Position numbers and translations under genes: made by a program | Shown: piece by piece, positions 41,392 to 49,810 of the stretch | Layout of the letters: every line of letters starts with the position of its first letter | Position numbering within the stretch: position 1 is the first letter of the stretch | Assembly (NCBI GenBank): GCA_020073265.1 | Contig: JAIQFN010000043.1 | Coordinates: 1-49,917, forward strand | Length of the DNA stretch: 49,917 nucleotides | Source of the DNA: Terriglobia bacterium | Lineage (GTDB): Bacteria; Acidobacteriota; Terriglobia; Bryobacterales; Bryobacteraceae | Reading direction: 5' to 3' | Notes under the pieces: model-generated | The model's input: the letters and a program-made list of their open reading frames with translations, nothing else | What the model was told of the DNA's origin: nothing | Database searches by the model: none

Positions 41392-42751
41392 CGGCTCGTT
41401 CCGCGCGGACGGTGAGAAAGCGATCGTACTGCGCCATCAGCTCGCTGAACAGCATGTCGCCGATCAGGCGATAGCCCGCGCTCGTCAGATGCGTATAGTC
41501 GCCCTGGCCGAGACCAGCCTGCACCCATTGGCGCACCGATCCGGGCCCGCCCATGCGCGCCCGCCAGTCCCAAAACGCGCAGCCGTTCGCGAGCGCCACC
41601 TGGCGCTGGATCTCGATCACTTCGTCCAGATGCGGAAACGGAAGGCGGCGGCCTTGGAAGCGATACTCGCAGTCCGGCGGACCGATCAACAAAATGCTGG
41701 CCACGGGCGCGACCGCGCGAAGGCGCCGGACCACTTGAGTCAAAGCGGCGCGATACTCGTCGGCGGTCCATTTCTTGCTCAGCGCCTCGTTGGTGCCGTA
41801 AGCGAGCACGATCAAGGCCGGATCGCGGTCCGCCATTTCGCCCTCGAGAATCGACGGATTCCACTCCAGCTGCAGATCCGCCTGCGCGCCGTTGATGCCG
41901 AGCGTTTCGTAAGTGACTCCGGACTGATTCTGCGCCACCCACCCGAACAGCCGCACCGGCGCAGCGTTCAGCGTTCGCAGCGTGTACTGGTGCGGCCCCG
42001 GCGCGGGCGTGTAGTGATAGATGCCGTCGGCGGATTCTCCGTCCGTGCTGATGGTGTCCACCGCCTGGCCGTCGACCGAAAATTCGAGCTGGCCGCCACC
42101 CGGTTGCTGCAGGTAATGCAATTCGAGTTGCTGGCATTCGGCGGACAACGTGACAGTCTGGCCGGGGGCGTGCGCGGTCAGGCTGACTCCGCCCAGGCCG
42201 TAGACCCCGTCGCCTTTGCGCGTCACGATGCCATCGGTGTACCAGCCTCGCGAGTTGGCGCCGCGGCTGTCAAACCGGCGATAACCGAGAAAGGGGTGAC
42301 CGGCGAGCGTGAAGCCCGGGCCGCCCGCGCCGAACTTGCGCTGCAGGGCCTGGCGCATCTCGTCGGCCCAATCGTCGGAGGCGGTGTGCGAATCGCCGTA
42401 TTGCAGAATGTGCAGCGACCCGGACGTGGGCGGATGCGAAACCTGCTCGAAGAACGGAACCAGCGCGCCCGCGCCTTCCAGTGTGCCCGTCGGCGCGGCG
42501 GCCCGAGCGCTGACGGCTTGAAACGCAACGTGCCGCACTTGGGGCGATACGGCAACCACCGGGACTCGAGGGCGTTTCTTGCGCGCGACCGTCGTCTTCT
42601 TTGGGGAGGATTTCTTCGCGGCCTTCGTTGCGGTTTTGGTCGCTGGCTTTTTGGTTGATTTCTTCGCGGCGGTCTTGGTGGCAACGGGCACGGCAGCCGA
42701 CGCCGGCGTCACAGCTAGACAAAGAGCGAGCGTAAGCGCCAGCTTCCGCAT
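41381..42751 (-). CDS. SGNH-hydrolase-like periplasmic protein with inserted beta-domain (second of pair)
   Basis: A 456-aa protein with a signal peptide (residues 1-19, ending ASAAV), a Lys/Ala/Thr-rich linker (about 24-62) and an SGNH core. Block I is YGDSH (Gly119-His122, nucleophile Ser121), block III GTNE (319-322) and block V DYTH (Asp418, His421). About 190 residues between blocks I and III form a predominantly beta insertion, as in the peptidoglycan O-acetylesterase Ape1. The basic linker could bind anionic wall or lipopolysaccharide. It is translationally coupled to the upstream SGNH gene by a 1-bp TGATG overlap. Confidence 0.82.
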   Translation of the reverse strand: MRKLALTLALCLAVTPASAAVPVATKTAAKKSTKKPATKTATKAAKKSSPKKTTVARKKRPRVPVVAVSPQVRHVAFQAVSARAAAPTGTLEGAGALVPFFEQVSHPPTSGSLHILQYGDSHTASDDWADEMRQALQRKFGAGGPGFTLAGHPFLGYRRFDSRGANSRGWYTDGIVTRKGDGVYGLGGVSLTAHAPGQTVTLSAECQQLELHYLQQPGGGQLEFSVDGQAVDTISTDGESADGIYHYTPAPGPHQYTLRTLNAAPVRLFGWVAQNQSGVTYETLGINGAQADLQLEWNPSILEGEMADRDPALIVLAYGTNEALSKKWTADEYRAALTQVVRRLRAVAPVASILLIGPPDCEYRFQGRRLPFPHLDEVIEIQRQVALANGCAFWDWRARMGGPGSVRQWVQAGLGQGDYTHLTSAGYRLIGDMLFSELMAQYDRFLTVRAERADGQ

Positions 42752-44112
42752 CAGGGTTGCGCTCCGCCGCTCGACGCCTCGCGCGCGACCTCGCGCTGAT
42801 GCTTGGCCTGGTACTGCCGGAATCCCGACTCGAGCGCCTGATCCAGCAGCACGCCCACCTTGCGCGCGCCCCCCGGAAGCGGATGCATGAAGTCGGCGCT
42901 CACCAGCCGCGGCTGGCTTTCATACCAGCGTCCCATGGTTCCTTCGCCGCCCATGGCTTGAAAGGTATTGAAGAACGCGCAGTCCATTTCGGCGGCGATG
43001 CGCTGCTGGATCTCCACCAGGCGCGGAAGCGTGGGGACGGTGGTGATATGGCCGGTGGAGTCGCGCTGCCCGCGATCCATCGGGCTCATCACCAGAACCG
43101 AAGCGTTGGGAACGGCGGTTTTCACGCGCCGGATAACCTCGCGCAGCTCGCCCGCGTACTCATGCTCGATATAGTTGGCAAAAATGCTCTCGTTAGTACC
43201 GTAGTTCAGCACGACGAGATCGGGCCGCTGATGCTGGAGCTGCTCGGCCCACTGGACCTTGTCGAAGTATCGGACCACTACCTGAACCTGGCCGCCATTC
43301 AGCCCTAAACTATTGTAGATCACGCCGGGCTCGCTTCTGGCAAAGCTCACGCCGAACAGGCGGACGCCTCCGCGCGCGACGGCCAGGTCGATTTCGCGGG
43401 CGCCAGCGGGCAAGCTGACCGTTTCGAAACCAGGGCGTTTTTCATCCGCGTTCGTATCGATCTGGCCGATCACCTGGCCCGCCGCGCGAACTTCCAGTAC
43501 GCCGCCGCCCGGCTGCGCGAGATATTCGACCTCCATCCGGGCATGGTCTTCCTTGAGGACGATGTGCGAGCCCGCGCCGGTCGTGCCCTCGAAGCTGACG
43601 CCGCCCAGGCCGTGCAAGCCGTCGCGCGCGCGTGCTTGGCTGGCGGGCGCGATGTGCCAGCCTTTTCCCGACACTTCGATGCCGCGGTGTCCATACCAGG
43701 CCCAGGGTTTGGCGATCAGGACGAAACCATGGCCGGCGTCGCCGAAGTGCTGCTGCAGGAGCGAGCGGACGTCGGCGGTGATCGAGTCGGCGGTGACCGG
43801 CGAGTCGCCGTAGTGCAGCACGCGCGTTACGGCGTCGGGAAGCTTCGCCTCGGTTCGCCACAGCGCCTGGTAAAAAGCCTTGAGGTTTTCGTGTTCGTCG
43901 ATCAGGTTGGGTCCCGCGCTGGCGGATTTGCTTCGAGGGACTCGCGCGGCCGGAGTGTGCGCTGCCGGCGTCGGCTCTGACACCGCTGTCTGGCGCGGAC
44001 GAAAATCTATCACCGAGCCGGCCGCGAAGCGCGGCACCAGGCGCGTCACGTTCAGAAGCAACACCAGGCCTGCGAAGGTAAGGATCGCGAGCGTGGTCTT
44101 TTTCGGCAGCAT
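42751..44112 (-). CDS. SGNH-hydrolase-like periplasmic protein with inserted beta-domain (first of pair)
   Basis: A 453-aa protein with one N-terminal TM helix (about 8-26), a Pro/Ala-rich stalk and an SGNH core: GDS (102-104, nucleophile Ser104), GTNE (305-308) and DFMH (Asp407, His410). The 200-residue insertion between blocks I and III aligns with that of the neighbour (GLHGLGGVSFEG versus GVYGLGGVSLTA; PGGGVLEVRAAG versus PGGGQLEFSVDG), so the two are paralogues. In Dlt and alginate systems an SGNH protein receives or transfers the acyl group handed over by the MBOAT protein. It starts 3 bp after the MBOAT stop. Confidence 0.82.
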   Translation of the reverse strand: MLPKKTTLAILTFAGLVLLLNVTRLVPRFAAGSVIDFRPRQTAVSEPTPAAHTPAARVPRSKSASAGPNLIDEHENLKAFYQALWRTEAKLPDAVTRVLHYGDSPVTADSITADVRSLLQQHFGDAGHGFVLIAKPWAWYGHRGIEVSGKGWHIAPASQARARDGLHGLGGVSFEGTTGAGSHIVLKEDHARMEVEYLAQPGGGVLEVRAAGQVIGQIDTNADEKRPGFETVSLPAGAREIDLAVARGGVRLFGVSFARSEPGVIYNSLGLNGGQVQVVVRYFDKVQWAEQLQHQRPDLVVLNYGTNESIFANYIEHEYAGELREVIRRVKTAVPNASVLVMSPMDRGQRDSTGHITTVPTLPRLVEIQQRIAAEMDCAFFNTFQAMGGEGTMGRWYESQPRLVSADFMHPLPGGARKVGVLLDQALESGFRQYQAKHQREVAREASSGGAQP

Positions 44113-44115
44113 GGC

Positions 44116-45477
44116 TCAGAATCGCGTGTAGATGAACGGCGCGGCGCCGGTGGCCGCCACATATTGGATAGCCAGAACCAGCAGCGCCATGGCGGCAGCC
44201 TGCGCGTAGAACGGCGACGCGGAATAAAGCTCCTGGCTGCGGTCGTACCAGCGCTTCGGCAGGTAGTGGGCGCAGACCGCAATCGCGAGCACCAGCAGGA
44301 ACGCCGGCGTCACGTTAGCGAACGAGACGGTGCCGGAAAAAACCTGAGCCAGAATTTCCCGCGCGGTAGCGAGGTTCGAGGCGCGGAAGAAAATCCAGCC
44401 GACCAGAACAAAGTGGAAGGTCACAAATGCGCGCAGGAATCGCGCGACCGGCTTTGGCGACGGCGTGGGATTTCCCCGCAAAACCTGCCACCAGCGCTGC
44501 GTCGCGAGCCCGCAGCCGTGCCACAGCCCCCAGATCAGGAACGTCCAGCTTGATCCGTGCCACAGGCCGCCGATGGCCATGGTGACGATCAGATTGGCGT
44601 AAGTGAAAATCTTCCAGCGCGACCGCAGGCCGGGGAGCGAGAAGTACAGATAGTCGCGCAGCCAGTTGGAGAACGAGATGTGCCAGCGCCGCCAGAAATC
44701 GGCGATGTTCTGCGCCGTGTAGGGCCGATTGAAATTGATGGGCAGCTTGATCCCGAGCAGCAGCGCGGAGCCGAGCGCGATGTCAGTGTAGCCAGAGAAA
44801 TCGTAGTAAAGCTGGAAGGCGTATCCGTAGACGCCGACCAGGACCTCGGTGCCCGAGTAAAGCTTGGGAAGGTCGAACACGCGGTTGATCAGGTTGTCGG
44901 CCAGGTAGTCGGCGATGAAAAATTTCTTCAACAAACCGAGACCGATCAGAAAAAGCGCCCGGCCGCCGTTTTCCGCGCTCAGGATCTCACTCTTGGACCA
45001 TTGCGGGATCAGCGTGGTGAGCCGCGTGATCGGTCCGGCCAGCGTAGTCGGAAAGAAGCTGGCCGAGGCGAGATAGGCCAGGTAGCTCGTAGCCGGCTGG
45101 GCATCGCGCCGATAAATATCCAGCGTGTAAGTCAGCGATTGGAACGCGTAGAACGAAAGGCTCAGCGGCAGCGTCCACGGCAGACTGGGCGAGTATTTCA
45201 CCGACACGATCAGGCTGACGTTGAGCAGCACGCTGGCCGTGATGAGCGCGCGTCGAGCCAGCGGGCGCTCGGCGCCGTGGAGCGCCCGGCCAATGAAAAA
45301 GTCGCACGTGGAGGCCAGCGGGATGAGCGCAAGATAGATAAGGTCCCAGCGCGCGTAGAAGAAATAGTTCGCGAAGATCACCACCGCTAGCGCGCCCAGA
45401 CGGTAGCGCGCAGCCAGCCAATAAGCAAAGAAGATGGCTACCAGGAAGGCGAAGTAGGCCGGGGTCGACAACAACAT
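44116..45477 (-). CDS. MBOAT O-acyltransferase (AlgI/DltB-like)
   Basis: A 453-aa membrane protein with about 11 hydrophobic helices. The MBOAT signature is clear: YDFSGYTDIALGSALLLG, FWRRWHISFSNWLRDYLY (His266) and the invariant His307 in GGLWHGSSWTFLIWG. Members move acyl groups from a cytosolic thioester donor across the membrane to an extracellular acceptor. It is first in the operon; the ATG at 45477 is chosen because a typical AlgI/DltB N-terminus starts there, while the frame is open upstream into the intergenic region. A TATACT on the minus strand at about 45532 lies upstream but no convincing -35 accompanies it. Confidence 0.9.
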   Translation of the reverse strand: MLLSTPAYFAFLVAIFFAYWLAARYRLGALAVVIFANYFFYARWDLIYLALIPLASTCDFFIGRALHGAERPLARRALITASVLLNVSLIVSVKYSPSLPWTLPLSLSFYAFQSLTYTLDIYRRDAQPATSYLAYLASASFFPTTLAGPITRLTTLIPQWSKSEILSAENGGRALFLIGLGLLKKFFIADYLADNLINRVFDLPKLYSGTEVLVGVYGYAFQLYYDFSGYTDIALGSALLLGIKLPINFNRPYTAQNIADFWRRWHISFSNWLRDYLYFSLPGLRSRWKIFTYANLIVTMAIGGLWHGSSWTFLIWGLWHGCGLATQRWWQVLRGNPTPSPKPVARFLRAFVTFHFVLVGWIFFRASNLATAREILAQVFSGTVSFANVTPAFLLVLAIAVCAHYLPKRWYDRSQELYSASPFYAQAAAMALLVLAIQYVAATGAAPFIYTRF

Positions 45478-45576
45478 AAGTGCCCGCTTCTGGTTTCTCG
45501 GTCGAGGCCGGAAAACAGGAACTGAGCTAAGTATACTGTAGGTCTTGAACGCTCGATCCGCGGTGAAAGGAAAATA

Positions 45577-46341
45577 ATGTCGAATTCGGTTCAAACTCAG
45601 GCGAAAGACGACGTGCTGGTGGTGAGCATCAACCGTCCCGAGGTGCGCAACGCCGTGGATGCCTCCACCGCCCAGGCTTTGGCGGACGCGTTTCGCCGCT
45701 TCGATGCGGACGATAGCCTGCGCGTCGGCATTCTGACCGGAGCGGGCGGCACGTTCTGCGCGGGTGCGGACCTGAAGGCCGTTGCATCCGGCCGGGGGAG
45801 CAGGCTCTCAGAAGATGGCGACGGTCCCATGGGTCCCACGCGCATGCTGCTTTCGAAACCCGTGATCGCGGCCGTGGAGGGCCATGCCGTGGCAGGCGGG
45901 CTGGAACTGGCCTTGTGGTGCGACCTGCGAGTGGCCGCGCGCGACGCGGTGTTCGGCGTTTACTGCCGCCGCTTCGGAGTCCCGCTGGTGGATCTGGGAA
46001 CCGTCCGGCTGCCGCGGATGATCGGGCACAGCCAGGCGCTGGATTTGATCCTAACCGGGCGGGGCGTTTCCGGCGAGGAGGCGCTGCGGATGGGTCTGGT
46101 AAACCGCCTTGTGGATACCGGCCGCGCGCTCGAGGCCGCGCTGGAACTGGCGCGCGCGCTGGCCAGCCTGCCGCAGAAGTGCATGCGGTCAGACCGGCTG
46201 TCGGCCTACGAGCAATGGTCGATGCCATGGGATCAAGCGACGCGCAATGAGTTTCGACGCGGGATGCAGGTGATCGAGAGCGGAGAGACGGTGGCCGGCG
46301 CCAAGCGGTTCGCCTCGGGCGAAGGGAGGCATGGTCAATGA
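45577..46341 (+). CDS. Crotonase-family protein (enoyl-CoA hydratase-like)
   Basis: A 254-aa protein of the crotonase fold: NRPEVRNAVD near the N-terminus, GTFCAGADLKAVA (oxyanion hole), and VEGHAVAGGLELALWCDLRVAA with one catalytic Glu. The second Glu of classic hydratases is not in the expected place (CRRFGVPLVDLGTVRLPR instead), so it is a crotonase of uncertain reaction, perhaps an isomerase or hydrolase. It is divergent from the MBOAT gene (99 bp apart) and overlaps the next gene by ATGA. Confidence 0.86.
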   Translation: MSNSVQTQAKDDVLVVSINRPEVRNAVDASTAQALADAFRRFDADDSLRVGILTGAGGTFCAGADLKAVASGRGSRLSEDGDGPMGPTRMLLSKPVIAAVEGHAVAGGLELALWCDLRVAARDAVFGVYCRRFGVPLVDLGTVRLPRMIGHSQALDLILTGRGVSGEEALRMGLVNRLVDTGRALEAALELARALASLPQKCMRSDRLSAYEQWSMPWDQATRNEFRRGMQVIESGETVAGAKRFASGEGRHGQ

Positions 46342-47297
46342 AGCTCAGCCGCAGAACTCTTCTTCAGGGAACCGGACTCGCCCTGGCGCAAGGGCGCGCG
46401 ATTGCATCCAGCAAGTCGGTAGAAACCAGCGTGCTGAACATCGGCTACGAAGACACCGGCTCCGGTTTTCCGATCATCCTCCTGCATGGATTCCCCGACG
46501 ACGTGCACGCGTGGGACGACGTTGCGCCGCCGCTCGTCAGGGCCGGGTATCGAGTGCTCGTGCCGTACCTGCGCGGTTACGGTCCGACGCGCTTCCGCGA
46601 CGCCGCCGCGCCACGCATGGCCGAGCAAGCCGCCATCGGTCAGGATCTGGTGGACTTCGCCGACGCGCTGAAGCTCCAACGGTTCGCTGTCGCAGGCTAC
46701 GACTGGGGCGGTCGTGCCGCCGGAATCGCGGCCGCGCTCAATCCGGAGCGAGTGCGCGCCGCGGTCCTGATCGGCGGCTACACCATCCAGGACACCACCG
46801 CCCCGCCCCGGCCGGCCGCGCCCCAGACCGAACGGGCGCTCTGGTATCAGTGGTACTTCAACACCGAGCGCGGGCGCGCCGGCCTCCAAGCCAACCGCCG
46901 CGCGCTCTGCCGCCTGTTGTGGGAGACCTGGTCGCCCACTTGGCACTTCAGCGACGAGACGTTCAATCGCACTGCGGCGTCGTTCGACAACCCGGACTTC
47001 GTGGACGTCGTGATCCACTCCTACCGCCATCGGATCGGGAACGCGCCGGGCGAACCGCGCTTCCTGGAGATGGAGCGGCGGCTGGCCCAGCGTCCGAAAA
47101 TTCAGGTTCCCGCCATCACTCTGTATGGCGCGGACGATGGACTCGGGCGGCCAGCCGCGGAATCGCCAGCCGAGCGAGCGGTGTTCACCGCGCTCCGGGC
47201 GCGCCGCATCGTCCCAGGCGCCGGTCACTTCATGCCGCGCGAAAAACCGGACGCCGTGTCGAGCGCGCTGCTGGAGCTGCTCGCGGCCAACCGCTAA
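46338..47297 (+). CDS. Exported alpha/beta-hydrolase, epoxide-hydrolase type
   Basis: A 319-aa protein with a Tat-like leader (SRRTLLQGTGLALAQG, residues 4-19). The alpha/beta-hydrolase core has LLHGFPDDVHAWDDV (HG oxyanion motif) and nucleophile Asp in AGYDWGGRAA, the arrangement of epoxide hydrolases and haloalkane dehalogenases rather than Ser esterases; the His is in GAGHFMPRE. Translation is coupled to the crotonase by a 4-bp overlap. Confidence 0.86.
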   Translation: MKLSRRTLLQGTGLALAQGRAIASSKSVETSVLNIGYEDTGSGFPIILLHGFPDDVHAWDDVAPPLVRAGYRVLVPYLRGYGPTRFRDAAAPRMAEQAAIGQDLVDFADALKLQRFAVAGYDWGGRAAGIAAALNPERVRAAVLIGGYTIQDTTAPPRPAAPQTERALWYQWYFNTERGRAGLQANRRALCRLLWETWSPTWHFSDETFNRTAASFDNPDFVDVVIHSYRHRIGNAPGEPRFLEMERRLAQRPKIQVPAITLYGADDGLGRPAAESPAERAVFTALRARRIVPGAGHFMPREKPDAVSSALLELLAANR

Positions 47298-47699
47298 TGC
47301 AACACCGAAGTTCGGCGAGCACGCTAATTTTCCCAGGTTCGGTCATCCGGTCTTCCGCCTCTTGGCTCTATTGCACGCGAGCTCCGTGGTCGGAGTCGGT
47401 CGGCATCCTGCGAGCCGCCCCAGTTCTCGCCATCCTGTCGTCGCTTCTCCCCTCGCGCCGGCCAGCTTCCTTGTCGACTTCCCGCGCGGGGTCTGGGAAC
47501 TAGGCGGAACATCCGCGGAACGGCGACTACACGGACAGTGGATGTTTTTGCGAAGCGGGCCGCTCACACTGAGCCGCAACGAACATGCTGCGACGTGAGT
47601 CGCCGTCGCGAAGGCGAAACGCTCGGGTTACAATGGAAGTCGGTTACCGCTGGTGCTGGTGGTGAGTCAGCTTAAATACGAGACTGCTGAACGGAAGCC
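47298..47699. other. Non-coding stretch before the accessory patch
   Basis: No convincing gene on either strand. A short hairpin, GCGAC-GTGA-GTCGC (47590-47603), and TTACAATGG near 47626 (a possible -10 for the next gene) are the only local signals. The ribosome site for the downstream gene is CGGAAG before 47700. Confidence 0.4.
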
Positions 47700-48854
47700 A
47701 TGGACAGGATCGCCGCAACCGTGCATACCATCGAGTCACCGCCGCCGCTTCGCGATTCGTGGCGCGGCACGCTAGCAGAGTTCTTCGCCACGTACGTTGT
47801 TCCGTGGTGGCCCCCTCCCGACCGCATCGCAGCGTGGACCGAGGCTGCGATTGCGTGGCACCAGCGTCCAGACTGCCTATTGCTCGTTCGCGGAAGTGCT
47901 GACAAGGGGTGGTTGCACCGGGCGAGCGGGCGCAGGATCGTCTTCACTGACAACGCTCCAGGGATATGGATTCTGCTTCGCGCGCGAGATGCCGGCGCTG
48001 ACCCTGTTTGCTGGCCTGACCTTATAGAAGGAGGGCGCCTCCCGGTGCTTAAGATGCGGTCGGGCGGACGACCGGACCGTCCCTGGACCCACGCAACGAC
48101 TGCCCTTTCACACCATGACGCGAACGTTCTGTGGTCGAGCGGGCTCAAGCATTGCCACATCTTCGACCTGCGCGGCAGGCCTGGGCATAGGTTGACCCAG
48201 CGGTCGCTCCGAAATCTTGCGCTCATGAACTATTTTGTGTTTCCAAACGGGATTAAGCATTTTCGCACTGAGCGCGAAGGCTGGTCGGACGAAAAGAACG
48301 CCACAGATCTTGGTGAGAGCCGAACAGTGTGCGACTACGCATTGCACGAGCTGATACTGCGCGTGCGTTCGGTTGCTCCAGACCTCCCTGAAAGATTTCT
48401 TTCGGCTGCCGGCGCCGTGATGCCAAGCAAGCCTGAAGGCGAACTTCGGATAAGGATTGAGCGCCGCGATTCACCTGCCGCGATGACGCTTGGCGCGCGT
48501 GGAAGGACACTGAAGTCCACTTCTGCCAGCCAGTCCCCACAAGCAACACGTCGTGAAACCAATACTAGGCTATGGACGCTGCGGCGCGATAGTCGCGCAC
48601 ACTGTCACGGAGTGGTGGACCTGTCAGAGTCGCCGCTGTATCTTGATCTCTCTTGGCGCCCCGACTCCCATGGCGACACGATCAACGTTGGTATTTTTCG
48701 CCTGGACCTCCACGCCCTGCTCGCAGGAGGCTACATCCGACCAGATCCGGTTGGGTCTGGCGGAACAAGAGTGCGGCTTCGCGTGGTCATGACTAATGAC
48801 GGTCGATTCTACATTCAGACTAAGCGCAATGAACCGAGTTCGCTTCTAGTGTAG
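47700..48854 (+). CDS. Unrecognised 384-aa protein
   Basis: A soluble protein without signal or membrane helix. The N-terminal half is Trp-rich (DSWRG, VVPWWPPPDR, GWLHRASG), the middle is basic and low in structure (about 255-300), and the C-terminal 80 residues look beta-rich (LYLDLSWRP, TINVGIFRLDLHALL, VRLRVVMTNDGRFYIQ). I do not recognise a domain. Its base composition is lower in G+C than the surroundings and it sits beside a VapBC-like pair and an IS end, which suggests acquisition by transfer. CGGAAG precedes the ATG. Confidence 0.65.
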   Translation: MDRIAATVHTIESPPPLRDSWRGTLAEFFATYVVPWWPPPDRIAAWTEAAIAWHQRPDCLLLVRGSADKGWLHRASGRRIVFTDNAPGIWILLRARDAGADPVCWPDLIEGGRLPVLKMRSGGRPDRPWTHATTALSHHDANVLWSSGLKHCHIFDLRGRPGHRLTQRSLRNLALMNYFVFPNGIKHFRTEREGWSDEKNATDLGESRTVCDYALHELILRVRSVAPDLPERFLSAAGAVMPSKPEGELRIRIERRDSPAAMTLGARGRTLKSTSASQSPQATRRETNTRLWTLRRDSRAHCHGVVDLSESPLYLDLSWRPDSHGDTINVGIFRLDLHALLAGGYIRPDPVGSGGTRVRLRVVMTNDGRFYIQTKRNEPSSLLV

Positions 48855-49023
48855 TGCTTCGCGATGACGCGCTGAAGCGAGGCAGGCCGGGCTTGATTTT
48901 CTCGAAACCGCGCCTCGGAAGTACCACTTGGGCGTATAACGCCCAAACCGCCGACTTGCCCGCTCTTCGCCTCTGCTCCGCCCCCAGCCATCCCTTTGGT
49001 AACCGGCCACCTAGCCCGCCATT

Positions 49024-49404
49024 TCAATCCGGCATCAACACCGGGATCACTTTGTTCCCATGCCTCCGGTAAATGCGGAAATCGGAGTCCAGCGTGAAAA
49101 CCTCGCCCGCCGCGTGGAGCTCCGATAGCCGTACCAGACACGCGTCCGCCAGCGACATGGGCCGGTTGCGATAGCGGTGCATGAGCGCACGGAGATCCGC
49201 CTGCTCCTCCTCCACGTCCAGCGCAATGCGGATCACACCGCGCTCCAACAACGCAAACAGAGCATCGGCTTCGTGGCCTTCCCGTTGCAGCAAAAAGGCC
49301 GCCTCGCTAAGCACCGGTTCGCATGTCAGCAGCGGCGGGCGATAGAACTTCCATTGCTCGCAGGCCCACGCATGATGCCTTAGCCCGGAAGCCAGAAAGC
49401 TCAC
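49024..49404 (-). pseudogene. PIN-domain toxin (VapC-type), 5' end apparently frameshifted
   Basis: 126 residues from a GTG are open and match most of a PIN domain: LTCEPVLSEAAFLLQ, MSLADACLVRLSELH and TLDSDFRIYRRHG, with the Glu and two later Asp residues of the acidic pocket. The N-terminal LLD of this family is absent from this frame. It is found in the adjacent frame just upstream (CTTCTGGACCCG at about 49414-49425 on the minus strand), and adding one base in GACCCGGACCG would join them as LLDPGPLVSFL. The first metal-binding Asp is therefore lost unless translation shifts frame. It follows the antitoxin on the same strand. Confidence 0.7.
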
Positions 49405-49437
49405 CAGCGGTCCGGGTCCAGAAGTCCCGGACCTTTT

Positions 49438-49680
49438 TCACCGCCCAAATCCCCGCATGTATTTGGGATTTTCGGCCAGGTCTCTCGGAAGCCCCTTCAC
49501 CGCTCCGGCAAGGTCGCGCGCCAGGTCGTAACACGAAACCTCGCCGCGCCGCGGTTGCTCGTACAGGGCTCGCTCCAGGCTTTCCCGCACCAGCCAGGAT
49601 TTGGTCACGCGCCTCGCCTTGGCCGTCTTCGCGAGCTGGGCTAAGAGCTCGTCCGGCAGCTTCAGTGAGATCGTTCGCAT
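49438..49680 (-). CDS. Ribbon-helix-helix antitoxin (VapB-like)
   Basis: An 80-aa protein. The N-terminal RTISLKLPDELLAQLAKTA strand-helix and the RRVTKSWLVRESLERAL helix form a ribbon-helix-helix DNA-binding domain; the rest (SCYDLARDLAGAVKGLPRDLAENP) would wrap the PIN toxin. The ATG at 49680 has TGGGA upstream; a start at 49728 is possible but gives an atypical N-terminal extension. It is upstream of and in order with the PIN gene, as in VapBC operons. Confidence 0.78.
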   Translation of the reverse strand: MRTISLKLPDELLAQLAKTAKARRVTKSWLVRESLERALYEQPRRGEVSCYDLARDLAGAVKGLPRDLAENPKYMRGFGR

Positions 49681-49718
49681 GATCCCAGCGTAATACGCGC
49701 CGTGCTGCCGCAGTCTTA

Positions 49719-49776
49719 TCTCATGCAAGATGAGCCTGAAGCGGGAATCGGTTTCTCACACAAGATGAGCCTGAAG
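49719..49776. repeat. Two 23-bp direct repeats at the IS end
   Basis: TCTCATGCAAGATGAGCCTG and TCTCACACAAGATGAGCCTG (first 20 bases shown) recur with a 35-bp period; 21 of 23 positions match. Confidence 0.85.
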
Positions 49777-49810
49777 GGGCGATTGCGCATGCTGGGGATT
49801 GAAGATCAGC

